Of a stretch of DNA of 64,000 bases, positions 55,573 through 64,000 are shown piece by piece. Origin of the DNA: Parvularculaceae bacterium (GTDB lineage: Bacteria; Pseudomonadota; Alphaproteobacteria; Caulobacterales; Parvularculaceae). Below the pieces are notes generated by a model. The model saw only the letters and a list, made by a program, of their open reading frames with translations. It was not told where the DNA came from and made no database searches. The translations under genes were made by a program, and so were the position numbers. The stretch spans positions 124,001-188,000 of the forward strand of contig JANQSJ010000014.1 of the NCBI GenBank assembly GCA_028284065.1, written 5' to 3'. Each line of letters opens with the position of its first letter. The stretch's first letter is position 1.

Positions 55573-57042
55573 ATGACCATCGTCAAAACCCTCATCGCCT
55601 CCGCCTCGTCCCTTACGATCGCCGCTTGCGCCACCGTCGGCCCCGACTACGTCGCGCCGACCAGCGACGCCATAACCCCGAGCGCTCTCCAGTCGGACAA
55701 TGCAATCGTCGCCGAGGCCGAAGAGCCCGCCCACACCTGGTGGCTGGCGTTGAGTGACGCGACCCTGAACCGCCTTGTCCGCACCGCTTTTGAAGAAAAC
55801 CGCGATCTTCGCCGGGCCGCCGCGAATGTAGAGGCTGCGCGCGCGGCCTTCCGGCTGGAGAACGTCAATCTGCGTCCGCAAGGCGAACTCGGCGCGGATT
55901 ACCAGCGCCGCCGCCTCGCCGGCGCCGCTTTCGGCCTGGAAGATCAGACGTTTCCGGATACGGACTTCTTTGACGTCGGCGCAAGCGCCCAGTGGGAGCT
56001 CGACTTTTTCGGCCGGGTGCGCCGCGGCAATGAGGCCGCCTTCGCCGACCTCGGCGGCGCGGAAGCGCTGAGGCGCGACGCGCAGGTCCTCGTCGCCGCG
56101 GAAACCGTTCGCGCCTACACCGACTATCGCGGCGCGGCGCTTCAGCTTGAGGTCGCGCAAAAGAATCTCCGCGTTCAAGAGGACACGCTGAAGCTCACCA
56201 GGACGCGTCTTGAAGAAGGGCTCGGCTCCGCCCTCGACGTCGCCCGCGCCGAAGCGCAAGTCCGCACGACCGAAGCCTCGATCCCGCCCCTGGAGGCGGC
56301 CGGCGCCGCGGCCGCCAATCGGCTGGCGACCCTCACGGGCCAAACCGTCGGCGACATTCAAACGATCCTCAGGAAGAATGCCGACTTGCCGGCGCCGCCC
56401 GCGGCGCTCGCCATCGGCGACGTTTCATCGCTGATCGAACGCCGCGCCGACATTCGCGCCGCAGAACGCGCCCTCGCCGCGGCGACGGCGCGGATTGGCG
56501 TCGCGAAAGCTGCGTACTTCCCGCGCATTACGCTTGTCGGCGCGGTGTCCGCCTCGGCGCAGACGCTGTCGGGGATCGGCGACGAGGGCGCGCTCGGCTA
56601 CGGCGTCGGGCCGTCTCTGTCATGGGCCGGTTTTGATGTCCCACGCGTCAAGGCGCAGGTGAAAGCCGCCGGCGCGCGAGCCGAAGCGGCGTTCGCCGCC
56701 TACGAACAAATTGTCCTGACTGCGTTGGAAGAAACTCAGACCGCTTTTGCCGTTTATGGCCGAGAGAAAGTCCGTTTCGACGCGCTTGAGAAAGCCTCGG
56801 CGCAGGCGCGACGCGCCTCCGATCTTGCGCGCACGCGCTATGAAGGCGGCGTCGACGACTTCCTAGCCGTCCTAGACGCCGAAGCGCGGCAGCTCTCGGC
56901 GGAGGCTGCGCTCGCGGCAAGCCGCACGGCGGTCACTCGTTCCTACGCTGACGTATATCGCGCCCTCGGCGCTGGTTGGGGGGATAGCGTCCGGCGCGAT
57001 GAGGTTCTCACAGGCGCCTCGGATGACCAACAACTCCTGTAG
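55573..57042 (+). CDS. NodT-family outer-membrane efflux lipoprotein
   Basis: A 489-residue outer-membrane channel of the RND NodT/OprM group. The lipoprotein signal ends at LTIAAC (cysteine at about residue 18), followed by TVGPDYVAPTSDA, the usual GPDY.P start of the family. Two OEP repeats form the body, with ENRDLRRAAANVEAARAAFRLE and AEAALAASRTAVTRSYADVYRALG as recognisable helices. It completes the tripartite pump and could also serve the TriC-like pump. Its last 35 bases overlap the convergent GST-like gene. Confidence 0.92.
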   Translation: MTIVKTLIASASSLTIAACATVGPDYVAPTSDAITPSALQSDNAIVAEAEEPAHTWWLALSDATLNRLVRTAFEENRDLRRAAANVEAARAAFRLENVNLRPQGELGADYQRRRLAGAAFGLEDQTFPDTDFFDVGASAQWELDFFGRVRRGNEAAFADLGGAEALRRDAQVLVAAETVRAYTDYRGAALQLEVAQKNLRVQEDTLKLTRTRLEEGLGSALDVARAEAQVRTTEASIPPLEAAGAAAANRLATLTGQTVGDIQTILRKNADLPAPPAALAIGDVSSLIERRADIRAAERALAAATARIGVAKAAYFPRITLVGAVSASAQTLSGIGDEGALGYGVGPSLSWAGFDVPRVKAQVKAAGARAEAAFAAYEQIVLTALEETQTAFAVYGREKVRFDALEKASAQARRASDLARTRYEGGVDDFLAVLDAEARQLSAEAALAASRTAVTRSYADVYRALGAGWGDSVRRDEVLTGASDDQQLL

Positions 57043-57961
57043 ATTGGCCGGCGGCGTCCATTTCGCCATTCGCCGTCCCCTGCGCGGCCATGCTTCCAAA
57101 CTCAATGTCTGTGTGGACAGAGGATAGCGTTGAGCCTTGAGCGCGGCGCCAGCCACGATAGAGCGGGCCTAAGAACCTTATTGAGGCGGGCCCGCGATTA
57201 ACCTCGCGGGCGAATGCGCGGCGCGCCTTCATGCGCCTGAACAATCGATAAAGAGATGGGCGCGTTTCGATCGGATACCCTGCCTGAATGACGCGGTTGA
57301 GCGAGATAAACCACGCGATATCGAGAACCGTTGGCTGATCGCCGAGGAGCCATTCCTTGTCAGCGAGAAGCTCCGCCAATCGAGCGAACGCGCCATGGAA
57401 TGCGATGACCGCATCGCGCGCCTGCTGCGCCGTGACGCCATCCTTCGCAAATGCGCGCCACCACGCCACCTGTTCCGCCCTGTGCGCATCGTCAGGCCCG
57501 TTCCTGGCGTAGGCCTTAAGTTCGGCGTCGCTCTTTCGCGCAATGGCGCGCGGCGCCAAGAAGCCCATCGTCACCGCGCGCAAATGCATGTGGAGGCCGT
57601 CTTCGCGCGCAAGAAGCTCATCGGCTATTCGGGCTTCATTCGCGCCTTCCGGAATCCAGCTGCGTCCGGACGAAGGGAACGCCTCGTCGATATAGCGAAG
57701 AATGTCATTGCTCTCGACATGCACGTCGCCGTCATGCGCGAGCGCCGGCACCACCCCGCGCGGGTTGATGCCGAGAAACCAGGGCGTTGCGTTCTCCGCC
57801 TTCGTCAGATCGACTTCAATCGAACGATACGTCAGGCGCTTTTCCGCAAGCAGAATCCGAACCTTCTGCGAACAGGCGGACTGCGAGAAGTTTAAAAGAT
57901 GCAGGCCTTTCCAATCGAGAACTTCTTTGGTTCGGATGTCGCTTCTGTCCAGTTTCACCAT
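57008..57961 (-). CDS. Glutathione S-transferase-like protein
   Basis: A 317-residue protein with an N-terminal thioredoxin-fold GST domain (about residues 20-95: LLNFSQSACSQKVRILLAEKRL, NPRGVVPALAHDG and VESNDILRYIDE) and a helical C-terminal domain (about 110-270, including EWLLGDQPTVLDIAWF). The Ser-Ala-Cys-Ser start of helix 1 gives the active-site candidate. It is longer than most GSTs because of a basic C-terminal tail. It probably conjugates or reduces electrophilic aromatic compounds. It ends inside the NodT gene tail (35-bp convergent overlap). Confidence 0.82.
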   Translation of the reverse strand: MVKLDRSDIRTKEVLDWKGLHLLNFSQSACSQKVRILLAEKRLTYRSIEVDLTKAENATPWFLGINPRGVVPALAHDGDVHVESNDILRYIDEAFPSSGRSWIPEGANEARIADELLAREDGLHMHLRAVTMGFLAPRAIARKSDAELKAYARNGPDDAHRAEQVAWWRAFAKDGVTAQQARDAVIAFHGAFARLAELLADKEWLLGDQPTVLDIAWFISLNRVIQAGYPIETRPSLYRLFRRMKARRAFAREVNRGPASIRFLGPLYRGWRRAQGSTLSSVHTDIEFGSMAAQGTANGEMDAAGQSTGVVGHPRRL

Positions 57962-58010
57962 GATGGCCCTGCGCGGCGGCTCAGCATCAGCCGTCCTCCG
58001 CCGCTAACGT

Positions 58011-58790
58011 TCAATTCGAAGCGCGTGGATCGAGAAAACTAAAATTGCCGCAAATCTCATTATCCAGGAATGAGGCGAGCGCTTTTTCGATCTCTCGGCG
58101 TTGCCGATTAAACCGATCCGTAGGCGCAGGAATGGAGACCGCATAAATCTCGTTCGCCCTCGCCTCAAAGGCGACGCCGGCTGCGGAAATCCCTTCCGTA
58201 TGCTCATCGAGATCGAAGGCGAGGCCACTTTCCCTGATGCGGCTAATTTCGGCTAAGAAAGCGGTGATCTTGAGCTTTGGCGCTTCGTTCCGGCAGATTT
58301 CCGCAATACGCTGATCGTCAATCAAGGAAAGCGCGGCTTTGCCGTTTGCCGTATTCGTAAGCGGAAAGTCCTCACCCGGAACAGAAACCGCGCGCAGGCG
58401 CTGACGGCCGGCGATCTGGTCGACAAAGGTCATGCGGTCGTCCCGAAAGATCGCAAGGTCCACGGTCTCGCCCGTGAGAGCGGACAGCCGCGCCAGAGCG
58501 GGCCGCAACGCGTCGACAACGTCGATACGTCCCGCCGCGGCGAGAGACTGAATCTCCGGCCCAAGACGAAGATCGCCATTCTTGCCCGAGGTCGCGACGA
58601 AGTCTTCGGCGATTAGCGCGCCGACGATTCTCTGGACTGTCGACCGAGGCAATCCCGTCTCCACCGCAATCGCGCCGAGACTCTGGCCGCTATTGTCGCG
58701 CTTCAACTGCCGCAGAATCTCAGCCGCGCGATTGATGACCTGAATGCCGCTGGCGCTCACTGCCTGACTTGCTCCCTTGCAATCATCCAC
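58011..58790 (-). CDS. IclR-family transcriptional regulator
   Basis: A 259-residue repressor or activator. The winged helix-turn-helix at about residues 15-75 has IQVINRAAEILRQLK, SLGAIAVETGLPRSTVQRIVGAL. The IclR effector domain (about 90-255) shows GETVDLAIFRDDRMTFVDQI and a C-terminal GVAFEARANEIYAVSIPAP. I chose the GTG at 58790. An ATG at 58844 would add 18 residues and would run through paired repeats that look like its operator. It is divergent from the PhlG-like operon and is its likely local regulator. Confidence 0.86.
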   Translation of the reverse strand: MDDCKGASQAVSASGIQVINRAAEILRQLKRDNSGQSLGAIAVETGLPRSTVQRIVGALIAEDFVATSGKNGDLRLGPEIQSLAAAGRIDVVDALRPALARLSALTGETVDLAIFRDDRMTFVDQIAGRQRLRAVSVPGEDFPLTNTANGKAALSLIDDQRIAEICRNEAPKLKITAFLAEISRIRESGLAFDLDEHTEGISAAGVAFEARANEIYAVSIPAPTDRFNRQRREIEKALASFLDNEICGNFSFLDPRASN

Positions 58791-58795
58791 TTTAA

Positions 58796-58830
58796 CCGTT
58801 ATTCGGTACAGACGTATCACATAACGGTAC
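58796..58830. promoter_or_regulatory. Candidate IclR operator / divergent promoter
   Basis: CCGTTAT (58796-58802) and ATAACGG (58821-58827) form a perfect inverted repeat. CGGTAC occurs twice, at 58804-58809 and 58825-58830, exactly 21 bp apart (two helix turns). The site lies right before the GTG start of the IclR gene and upstream of the rightward operon. This spacing suits a dimeric regulator. It is inferred from pattern and place. Confidence 0.55.
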
Positions 58831-58898
58831 GATCTGACTATCACGCGCAGGATTGGCTGTCGAGCTTGAAAACAGCCGAGCGAATAGCGGGACGGCCA

Positions 58899-59300
58899 AT
58901 GCCAAAGCTCCGATACAGCCTGAAGTCCGGTTGGCTCTTCTACCTTCTGGTTCTGTCCTACGCCTATCTTGTCGGGACAATGACGCGGGACCTTTGGTTT
59001 GGGGACGGCGTGAATGTCTTTGCGAGCTACAGCGGCGCCGAAAACGCGGCGGCGATGGTCGTCGACGCCAACAAGGTCTATTGGTCGAAAACCTCGTTCC
59101 TGTTTCTCTCGCTGTTTTTGTTCGCCTTAAATTTTGACTACCGCGCGGCGGTCGGCCTCGCGGCATGTTTCTGGGCGGGATCGCTCATCTTCAACTTTGG
59201 ACCGACGCCCACGCTCATCGCCTCCCTTGCGATCGGAGTCGGGCTTCTCTTTCAACAGGCCCTGCGAAATGAAATTTGGACCCGCAAGGACAACGACTAG
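58899..59300 (+). CDS. Small four-helix membrane protein, unknown family
   Basis: A 133-residue protein with hydrophobic helices at about 12-30, 67-82, 88-103 and 105-123 (for example WLFYLLVLSYAYLVG and TSFLFLSLFLFAL). A short soluble loop between helices 1 and 2 is GENAAAM-like and rich in Ala/Asp. I do not recognise a family; paralogues beside aromatic-degradation genes might bind or pass hydrophobic substrates. A TTG at 58866 is a possible earlier start. It is the first rightward gene after the IclR site and probably belongs to the PhlG-like operon. Confidence 0.6.
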   Translation: MPKLRYSLKSGWLFYLLVLSYAYLVGTMTRDLWFGDGVNVFASYSGAENAAAMVVDANKVYWSKTSFLFLSLFLFALNFDYRAAVGLAACFWAGSLIFNFGPTPTLIASLAIGVGLLFQQALRNEIWTRKDND

Positions 59301-59353
59301 CGGCCTGGCGACGCGAGCGTTCTGCGCGCCTGAAGCAATGGAAAGGCTTAGAT

Positions 59354-60175
59354 ATGGCCGATCAACACCTGGGATACGCTGAAGAAGAGCGTCTTAATGG
59401 TCCTTACGCCGCGTTTTTCGATCCTGACATTCAGCCGCTTCAGCCGCAGGTCGCAGAAGCGCTTCTCATCGGCGGGCAAGCGCATGAACTGTTCCCGAAA
59501 GTCAGCGACGCGGGAAGCCTGATCAAACCTGGATACTGGCCGGTCGAGACCGGCTATGCGCGATCGCCTGACTTTGGCATTCGCGTTTTTTGCCTGACGC
59601 ATATGCCGAACGTCGCGCCCCACATGTGGGACTGGTGGTTCGGCTGGCACGGATGCGAAGCGCGTCGGTACAAGCTTTGGCATCCGCAGGCGCACATTGA
59701 CGCCAGATGGGCGGACGGCCGCAACGATGAAACATATGTCGGCCGCACCTCGTTGATTACGGAGTATCTTGGCTCGGAACGAAAGCGCGCCGCGATCAGC
59801 TTTGTGAAACCCGCCGCAATGGGGCTCGATGAGGGGCGATTGGCGGCGCAAGGGGAAGTCGCCGTCTGCGCGCGCGTCGGCATGCCAGGCTCGCCGCTCA
59901 AGGGCGGCTGGCTGTTGCACCATTTGAGGCCGTTGGAGGGCGGATGCGAAATGCGCTCGCGCATGTGGCTTGGCGGCGACGCCGCGTCAATCGGCGAAAA
60001 CCCAGGACCTTTCAGCCGAGCCCTTCTCACTGCCCTTCGTCCTCTCGCGAAATCACTTCTTCCCGACCCCGCGGAACTGCTGGCGCACAACGCGCAGGAA
60101 ATGGCGCATCTCGCCGGTTTCCTGCCAAGGCTTTACGAAACGTTCGGCCCCTCATCACAGCGAGCGGCGGCATGA
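59354..60175 (+). CDS. DAPG hydrolase (PhlG)-like carbon-carbon hydrolase
   Basis: A 273-residue soluble enzyme resembling PhlG, the zinc-dependent hydrolase that cuts an acetyl group from 2,4-diacetylphloroglucinol (a retro-Claisen reaction). The family block WWFGWHGCEARRYKLWHPQAH is clear. A C-terminal HNAQE (His245, Glu249) has the His-x3-Glu spacing that I recall for two zinc ligands in PhlG. Other ligand candidates are His110, His114 and Glu137. The ATG has a good GGAAAGG site and is chosen over an upstream frame. The stop overlaps the oxidase ATG (ATGA). The substrate here is probably an acylated polyhydroxy-aromatic compound, not necessarily DAPG. Confidence 0.8.
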   Translation: MADQHLGYAEEERLNGPYAAFFDPDIQPLQPQVAEALLIGGQAHELFPKVSDAGSLIKPGYWPVETGYARSPDFGIRVFCLTHMPNVAPHMWDWWFGWHGCEARRYKLWHPQAHIDARWADGRNDETYVGRTSLITEYLGSERKRAAISFVKPAAMGLDEGRLAAQGEVAVCARVGMPGSPLKGGWLLHHLRPLEGGCEMRSRMWLGGDAASIGENPGPFSRALLTALRPLAKSLLPDPAELLAHNAQEMAHLAGFLPRLYETFGPSSQRAAA

Positions 60176-61530
60176 AGCGGCCGCACGGGAAAGGACGCGT
60201 GTGGGAGCGCGGGGCGCAGGGCTTTGATGAAGCCGTCCTCGCGACAAGTTTTAACGGGCGCGATCCCGGCCGCCGCCCCAATGTTCTCGTGGAAGCCAAC
60301 AATGTCTTCGACGTCCAGGCGGCGGTGCGGCGCGCGCAGGCGGAAGGGCTGAAAGTCAGCATCTGCTCCGGCGGCCACTCATGGGCGCAGAACCATTTGC
60401 GCGAGGGGGGTCTGCTCCTCAGCATGGCCCGCATCAATGAGATTGATATCGACGCCGACGCGATGGCGGCGAAAGTCGGACCCGGATGCTGGGGCATCGA
60501 TCTCGACCGCGCGCTGAAGAAAAAGGGCCTCTTCTTTCCGGTCGCCCATGCGCCGGATGTCGCGCTTGGGGGCTTCTTGCTTCAAGGAGGATTTGGGTGG
60601 GGCAGCCGCGAGCTGGGCCTTGCGACAGAAAGCGTCATCGGCCTTGATCTCATCCTTGCGGACGGACGCCTCGTGCACGCGAACGCGTCGGAGAACGCCG
60701 ACCTCTACTGGGCCGCTCGCGGGTCCGGGCCGGGCTTTTTCGCGGTCGTCGCGCGTTATCATCTCAAGCTGCACCCCCGACCGAAATTCACCGGCCTTAA
60801 GATGCAGATCTTCGCCCGGAAGCACCTCGACGATGTGTTTCGGTGGGCGGACGACATCGGCGCCGCTGTCCCACGATCGGTCGAATTTCAAATGGTCCCG
60901 ACGCCCAAGGCGTTGGGCCTCTTCCGACCGGGCATTGAGGTCGTCGCGCCGGTTCTCGCCAACAGCTATGAGGAGGCTAAGGAGGCGGTCCGATTTGTGG
61001 ACGAAAGCCCAATACGCAAGAAGGCGCATTTCACCACGCCGCTGGTCCCGATCAGCACCAGCATGATGGCGGTGACCGCGAACATTACGCACTTTCCGCC
61101 AAACGTTCGTTGGTGCGCCGATAACATGTGGACAAACGCCCCGATTGAAAAGCTGTTGCCTGGCCTCAACAACATTATCGACACAATGCCCCCGGCCCCG
61201 AGCCACAGCCTCTGGCTCAACTGGCATCCGCCGGCGGACCGTCCGGACATGGCGTTTTCCTTGGAGGCGAACCGTTATCTCGCGGTCTATGGCGAATGGA
61301 CGCGCAGTGAGGATGACGCCAAGTACAGTGGCTGGGCGACGGACTGCATGCTGAAGATGCAGGAAAATGCGCTCGGCATTCAGCTAGCGGACGAAAATCT
61401 CGGCAATCGCCCCGCGAGGTTCATGGCGGACGCGAACCTCAATCGGCTGGACGCGCTGCGCGCCAAATACGATCCCGACGGCCTATTCCACGATTGGATG
61501 GGCCGCGCCGACCGGCGGGCGGCGGCGTGA
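60172..61530 (+). CDS. FAD-linked oxidase with BBE domain
   Basis: A 452-residue flavoenzyme of the berberine-bridge/VAO family. The FAD_binding_4 domain (about 35-190) has CSGGHSWAQN, whose His69 would bind FAD covalently, and a GGFGWGSRELGLAT block in which the second covalent cysteine of bicovalent enzymes is absent. The BBE tail ends with NLNRLDALRAKYDPDGLFHDW. It lacks an export signal, so it acts in the cytoplasm, oxidising aromatic or sugar alcohol groups. It is coupled to the PhlG-like gene (4-bp overlap) and to the sulfatase gene (1-bp overlap). A long upstream reading frame is a shadow of the PhlG gene. Confidence 0.85.
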   Translation: MKRPHGKGRVWERGAQGFDEAVLATSFNGRDPGRRPNVLVEANNVFDVQAAVRRAQAEGLKVSICSGGHSWAQNHLREGGLLLSMARINEIDIDADAMAAKVGPGCWGIDLDRALKKKGLFFPVAHAPDVALGGFLLQGGFGWGSRELGLATESVIGLDLILADGRLVHANASENADLYWAARGSGPGFFAVVARYHLKLHPRPKFTGLKMQIFARKHLDDVFRWADDIGAAVPRSVEFQMVPTPKALGLFRPGIEVVAPVLANSYEEAKEAVRFVDESPIRKKAHFTTPLVPISTSMMAVTANITHFPPNVRWCADNMWTNAPIEKLLPGLNNIIDTMPPAPSHSLWLNWHPPADRPDMAFSLEANRYLAVYGEWTRSEDDAKYSGWATDCMLKMQENALGIQLADENLGNRPARFMADANLNRLDALRAKYDPDGLFHDWMGRADRRAAA

Positions 61531-63257
61531 TGAGCATATCGCGGCGCGGCCTCATCGCCAGCGCGGCCGCAATCGGCGCGGCGGGCGCGGGCGTCACCCT
61601 GACGCGTCGCGAACCGAACGGCAGCCGAGGCGTCAACGAGAACGTTCCGGTCCCGACGGCGCGCCGCGATCTCAATCTCTTGGTCCTGATGGTGGATCAG
61701 GAGCGCGCCTGGGATACGCTGCCGACGGACCTAGATCTGCCAAATCATTATCGGATCGCCAATCGCGGCGCGTCGTTCACAAACATGAACGTCACGGCGC
61801 CGCTCTGCACGCCCTCGCGGTCGGTGTTCTGGACCGGTCAGCACGTGCAGCACACGGGCGTGCAGGACAATACAAATGTCCCTTTGATTGGTCGGCCGCT
61901 CAGCCCCGCCATTCCAACGCTCGGCCATATGTTGCGCGAAGCCGGTTTCTATACGGCCTACAAGGGCAAATGGCACCTGCACGAACTACCGAAGGAGGAC
62001 TCATGGGGCCGCTCCGACGCGCGCCCGGATGCGCTTGAGGCCTATGGGTATGCGGATTACGGGTGGGGCCCGGAGCTCATCGACAGTCAGCATGGCTGGA
62101 AGTATGACGGGCGCATCGCCGAAGACGCCGCAACCTGGCTGACTGAAAGAGCGCCGACGCTCCAAAAGCCCTGGGCGCTGACCGTCAGTTTCGTCAATCC
62201 GCACGACATCATGTTTTTTGACGCCACGGGGGACCAGGCGTCGACGCGCATACAGAACTCTGTTCCCGGCCCCGTGCTCCCATCGCCGGACGATCCGCTT
62301 TATCGGCCTGATCCGGCGGCCGGCTTGCCGCGAAACTTTCATTCCTCCAACGATCAGGGCGAGGTCGCTGCGCATGCGGACTACCGCCTCTATATGGACT
62401 ATTTCTACGGTCGCATGCCACGCGACGATGCCGAGGCGTGGATTCGGTTCAGCCAGTATTACTACAGCTGCATTCGAGACGTAGACAGGCACCTCGGAAC
62501 CGTTCTCGATGCGCTGGAGATGAGCGGCCAGGCGTCGAATACCGTCATTGTCCTCGTCTCCGACCACGGAGAGATGGGCGGCGTCCACGGACTGCGCCAG
62601 AAGGGTCCGTGGATGTACCGCGAGAATATCGCCGTTCCCCTAGTGATCTCGCATCCGGACGCCCGTCGCGCCCGCGAAAACACGGGCCTTGTCTCTGCGC
62701 TTGATTTCACGCCGACGATGCTCGGCCTCCTCGGCATGGCGCCCGGGCCGGTGCGCGATCGCTACTCGGCGATGCGCGGGATCGACGTCTCTCGGGACAT
62801 CACCGCCGCAAAAACGGATAGAAGCCGCAAGGACATGGGCGCGCTCGTCACTTATAGCGTGAGCCATCATCTTGACCCGGAATTTGCGAAGAAAACCTTT
62901 GAGAAGTGGCGTCCGGAACCTCTGGCCGAGGGGAGCGCAGCAGGGCTTCTGCCGGATCTCAACGCCCGCGGCTTCATGCGGGGCGTCGTGACCGAGACGC
63001 ATAAGTTCGCCCGTTATTTTTCGCCCCGCGACCATCATCGGCCCGAAACGCTAGAGGACCTGACCGAACGAAACGATCTTGAGCTCTTCGACCTGGGCGC
63101 GGACCCGGGCGAAACGACGAACCTTGCCGCGGCCGGCGCTGCGCCGGATGAGTTGCTTGCAACCCTGAATGGGAAACTAAATGCGCTCATCGACGCTGAA
63201 ATTGGCGTTGATGATGGACGAGATATGCCGGGTCCGGCGTTTCTCTGGAAAGGGTGA
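61530..63257 (+). CDS. Tat-exported sulfatase
   Basis: A 575-residue sulfatase. The N-terminus SRRGLIASAAAIGAAGAG is a twin-arginine signal, so folded enzyme is exported to the periplasm. The C-T-P-S-R signature (Cys93 in APLCTPSRSVFWTGQH) is the site for formylglycine conversion, and GKWHLHEL, VLVSDHGEMGGVHG and NPHDIMF complete the site. An N-terminal MVDQERAWD metal block resembles the arylsulfatase/phosphonate hydrolase group. Its ATG overlaps the oxidase stop by one base. It probably removes sulfate from an aromatic or sugar sulfate before uptake. A maturase is not in this window. Confidence 0.9.
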   Translation: MSISRRGLIASAAAIGAAGAGVTLTRREPNGSRGVNENVPVPTARRDLNLLVLMVDQERAWDTLPTDLDLPNHYRIANRGASFTNMNVTAPLCTPSRSVFWTGQHVQHTGVQDNTNVPLIGRPLSPAIPTLGHMLREAGFYTAYKGKWHLHELPKEDSWGRSDARPDALEAYGYADYGWGPELIDSQHGWKYDGRIAEDAATWLTERAPTLQKPWALTVSFVNPHDIMFFDATGDQASTRIQNSVPGPVLPSPDDPLYRPDPAAGLPRNFHSSNDQGEVAAHADYRLYMDYFYGRMPRDDAEAWIRFSQYYYSCIRDVDRHLGTVLDALEMSGQASNTVIVLVSDHGEMGGVHGLRQKGPWMYRENIAVPLVISHPDARRARENTGLVSALDFTPTMLGLLGMAPGPVRDRYSAMRGIDVSRDITAAKTDRSRKDMGALVTYSVSHHLDPEFAKKTFEKWRPEPLAEGSAAGLLPDLNARGFMRGVVTETHKFARYFSPRDHHRPETLEDLTERNDLELFDLGADPGETTNLAAAGAAPDELLATLNGKLNALIDAEIGVDDGRDMPGPAFLWKG

Positions 63258-63345
63258 CGACCGGGCGCCGCGCACAGCGGACACGCACCGGCGCGCCAGA
63301 TCACTATAGGTCTCGGCGAACAGCCGACAAACCAACGGGGCGACA

Positions 63346-64000
63346 TTGGAACGAAAGCGCACGAGACGGAACCTAGGCCTGCTCACCCTGCTGCTCGCAT
63401 TTGCGGCGTACGAAGCGGATGCGGAAGACCCTGCTCCTTCGGGAGATGTGGCGGCCGCTTTGACCCAAACGGCGCCAGCCTCGCAGGCGCGGATGATCGG
63501 GTTCAAAGCCGAGGTCTGGGCCGACAACTGGTTCGCCCTCTACGTGAATGGGGAATTGGTCGGCGAGGATTCAGAGCCCATCACAAAGATGAGGTCCTTT
63601 AACGCCGACACGATCACGTTTCGCGCGACCTATCCCCTGACAATCGCCGTGGTGACGAAAGACTTCATCGAGAATGACAGCGGCCTCGAATACATCGGCT
63701 CACTGTTCGGGCTTTTCAAAGTCGGGCCGTGGTTCACGCTGACCCAGCAGATCGGCGACGGTGGGTTTATTGCGCAAATCAGGGAAAGCGAGACCGGCGA
63801 ACTTGTCGCCGCCACATCGAGCGACTGGCGCGGCTATGTCGTTCACAAAGCGCCGCTGAATCCAGATTGCGAAAAATCGCGGCGCCCCCTGGACGAGTGC
63901 GTTTCAAGGATTCTCGACGAACCGGAAGGATGGCGCATGGCCGGCTTCGATGACTCGAACTGGGTGAGGGCGACAGAGTACGACAAAGAAGAGATCGGCG
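63346..64000 (+). CDS. Secreted protein with lectin-like N-terminal fold, truncated by the window
   Basis: At least 218 residues, running off the right end. A TTG start at 63346 gives a signal peptide (RNLGLLTLLLAFAAYEADA). Then follow a short disordered stretch and a beta-rich module with VWADNWFALYVNGELVGED and FRATYPLTIAVVTKD, like the galactose-binding jelly-roll that carries ligands in many exported hydrolases. A cysteine pair and GWRMAGFDDSNWV come later. I cannot name the family. It lies 88 bp behind the sulfatase gene on the same strand and could belong to the same operon, possibly as a substrate-binding or hydrolytic exoprotein. Confidence 0.6.
   Translation, partial: MERKRTRRNLGLLTLLLAFAAYEADAEDPAPSGDVAAALTQTAPASQARMIGFKAEVWADNWFALYVNGELVGEDSEPITKMRSFNADTITFRATYPLTIAVVTKDFIENDSGLEYIGSLFGLFKVGPWFTLTQQIGDGGFIAQIRESETGELVAATSSDWRGYVVHKAPLNPDCEKSRRPLDECVSRILDEPEGWRMAGFDDSNWVRATEYDKEEIG

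Noticed and set aside
55531..56361. A 276-codon minus-strand frame opposite the NodT gene
   Set aside because: It is a shadow of the conserved channel protein on the other strand.

Overview
The window is GC-rich chromosomal DNA (about 60 % G+C by eye) from a Gram-negative, envelope-rich bacterium. TonB-dependent receptors, RND pumps, a NodT-type outer-membrane factor, SPOR, Fur/Zur, MerC and DUF1826 proteins, and palindromic intergenic repeats of a type common in alphaproteobacteria all point to an aquatic alphaproteobacterium of the Caulobacterales/Parvularculales kind. This placement is inferred from gene content and not from a marker gene. I see no rRNA, tRNA, CRISPR array, insertion sequence or integrase.

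Region 1 (0.3-17 kb) is metal and envelope homeostasis. A TonB-dependent receptor, a PchR-like AraC regulator and a Zur-type Fur protein read leftwards. A COG0523 zinc GTPase, a MerC-family membrane protein and a DUF1826 protein read rightwards as a tight cluster. A 23-bp palindrome in the zur/GTPase gap is very probably the shared Zur operator. A methyltransferase, a secreted purple-acid-type phosphatase, a 186-bp tandem repeat, a YbtPQ/IrtAB-like ABC pair (siderophore type) and an RND pump follow. A decayed subtilase gene lies at about 17.4-17.8 kb.

Region 2 (17.8-40.6 kb) is a large exopolysaccharide locus of Wzx/Wzy type. It holds a polymerase-length-control protein with a degenerate kinase domain, a Wza-like exporter, an outer-membrane barrel protein, a priming sugar transferase, three glycosyltransferases, a pyruvyl transferase, two flippases, a Wzy-like polymerase, an SGNH esterase, two paralogous lipoprotein GH16 glycosidases and an AT-richer HAD-type protein. 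Genes run on both strands, so several promoters are needed.

Region 3 (41.2-49.3 kb) has an exported amidohydrolase and two related TonB-dependent receptors flanking a LytS/LytTR-type two-component pair. This looks like a sensing-coupled uptake module.

Region 4 (49.4-57.0 kb) is a LysR regulator divergent from an EthD-domain gene and a complete tripartite RND efflux operon (adaptor, permease, NodT factor). A convergent glutathione-transferase-like gene follows.

Region 5 (58.0-64.0 kb) is the most distinctive metabolic unit. An IclR regulator is divergent from a small membrane protein, a 2,4-diacetylphloroglucinol-hydrolase-like enzyme, a BBE-type flavin oxidase, a Tat-exported sulfatase and a secreted protein cut by the window edge. 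The enzyme genes are translationally coupled (ATGA and TGATG junctions). They suggest breakdown of a sulfated acyl-aromatic compound, possibly phloroglucinol-like. The intergenic region carries paired repeats that could be the IclR operator.
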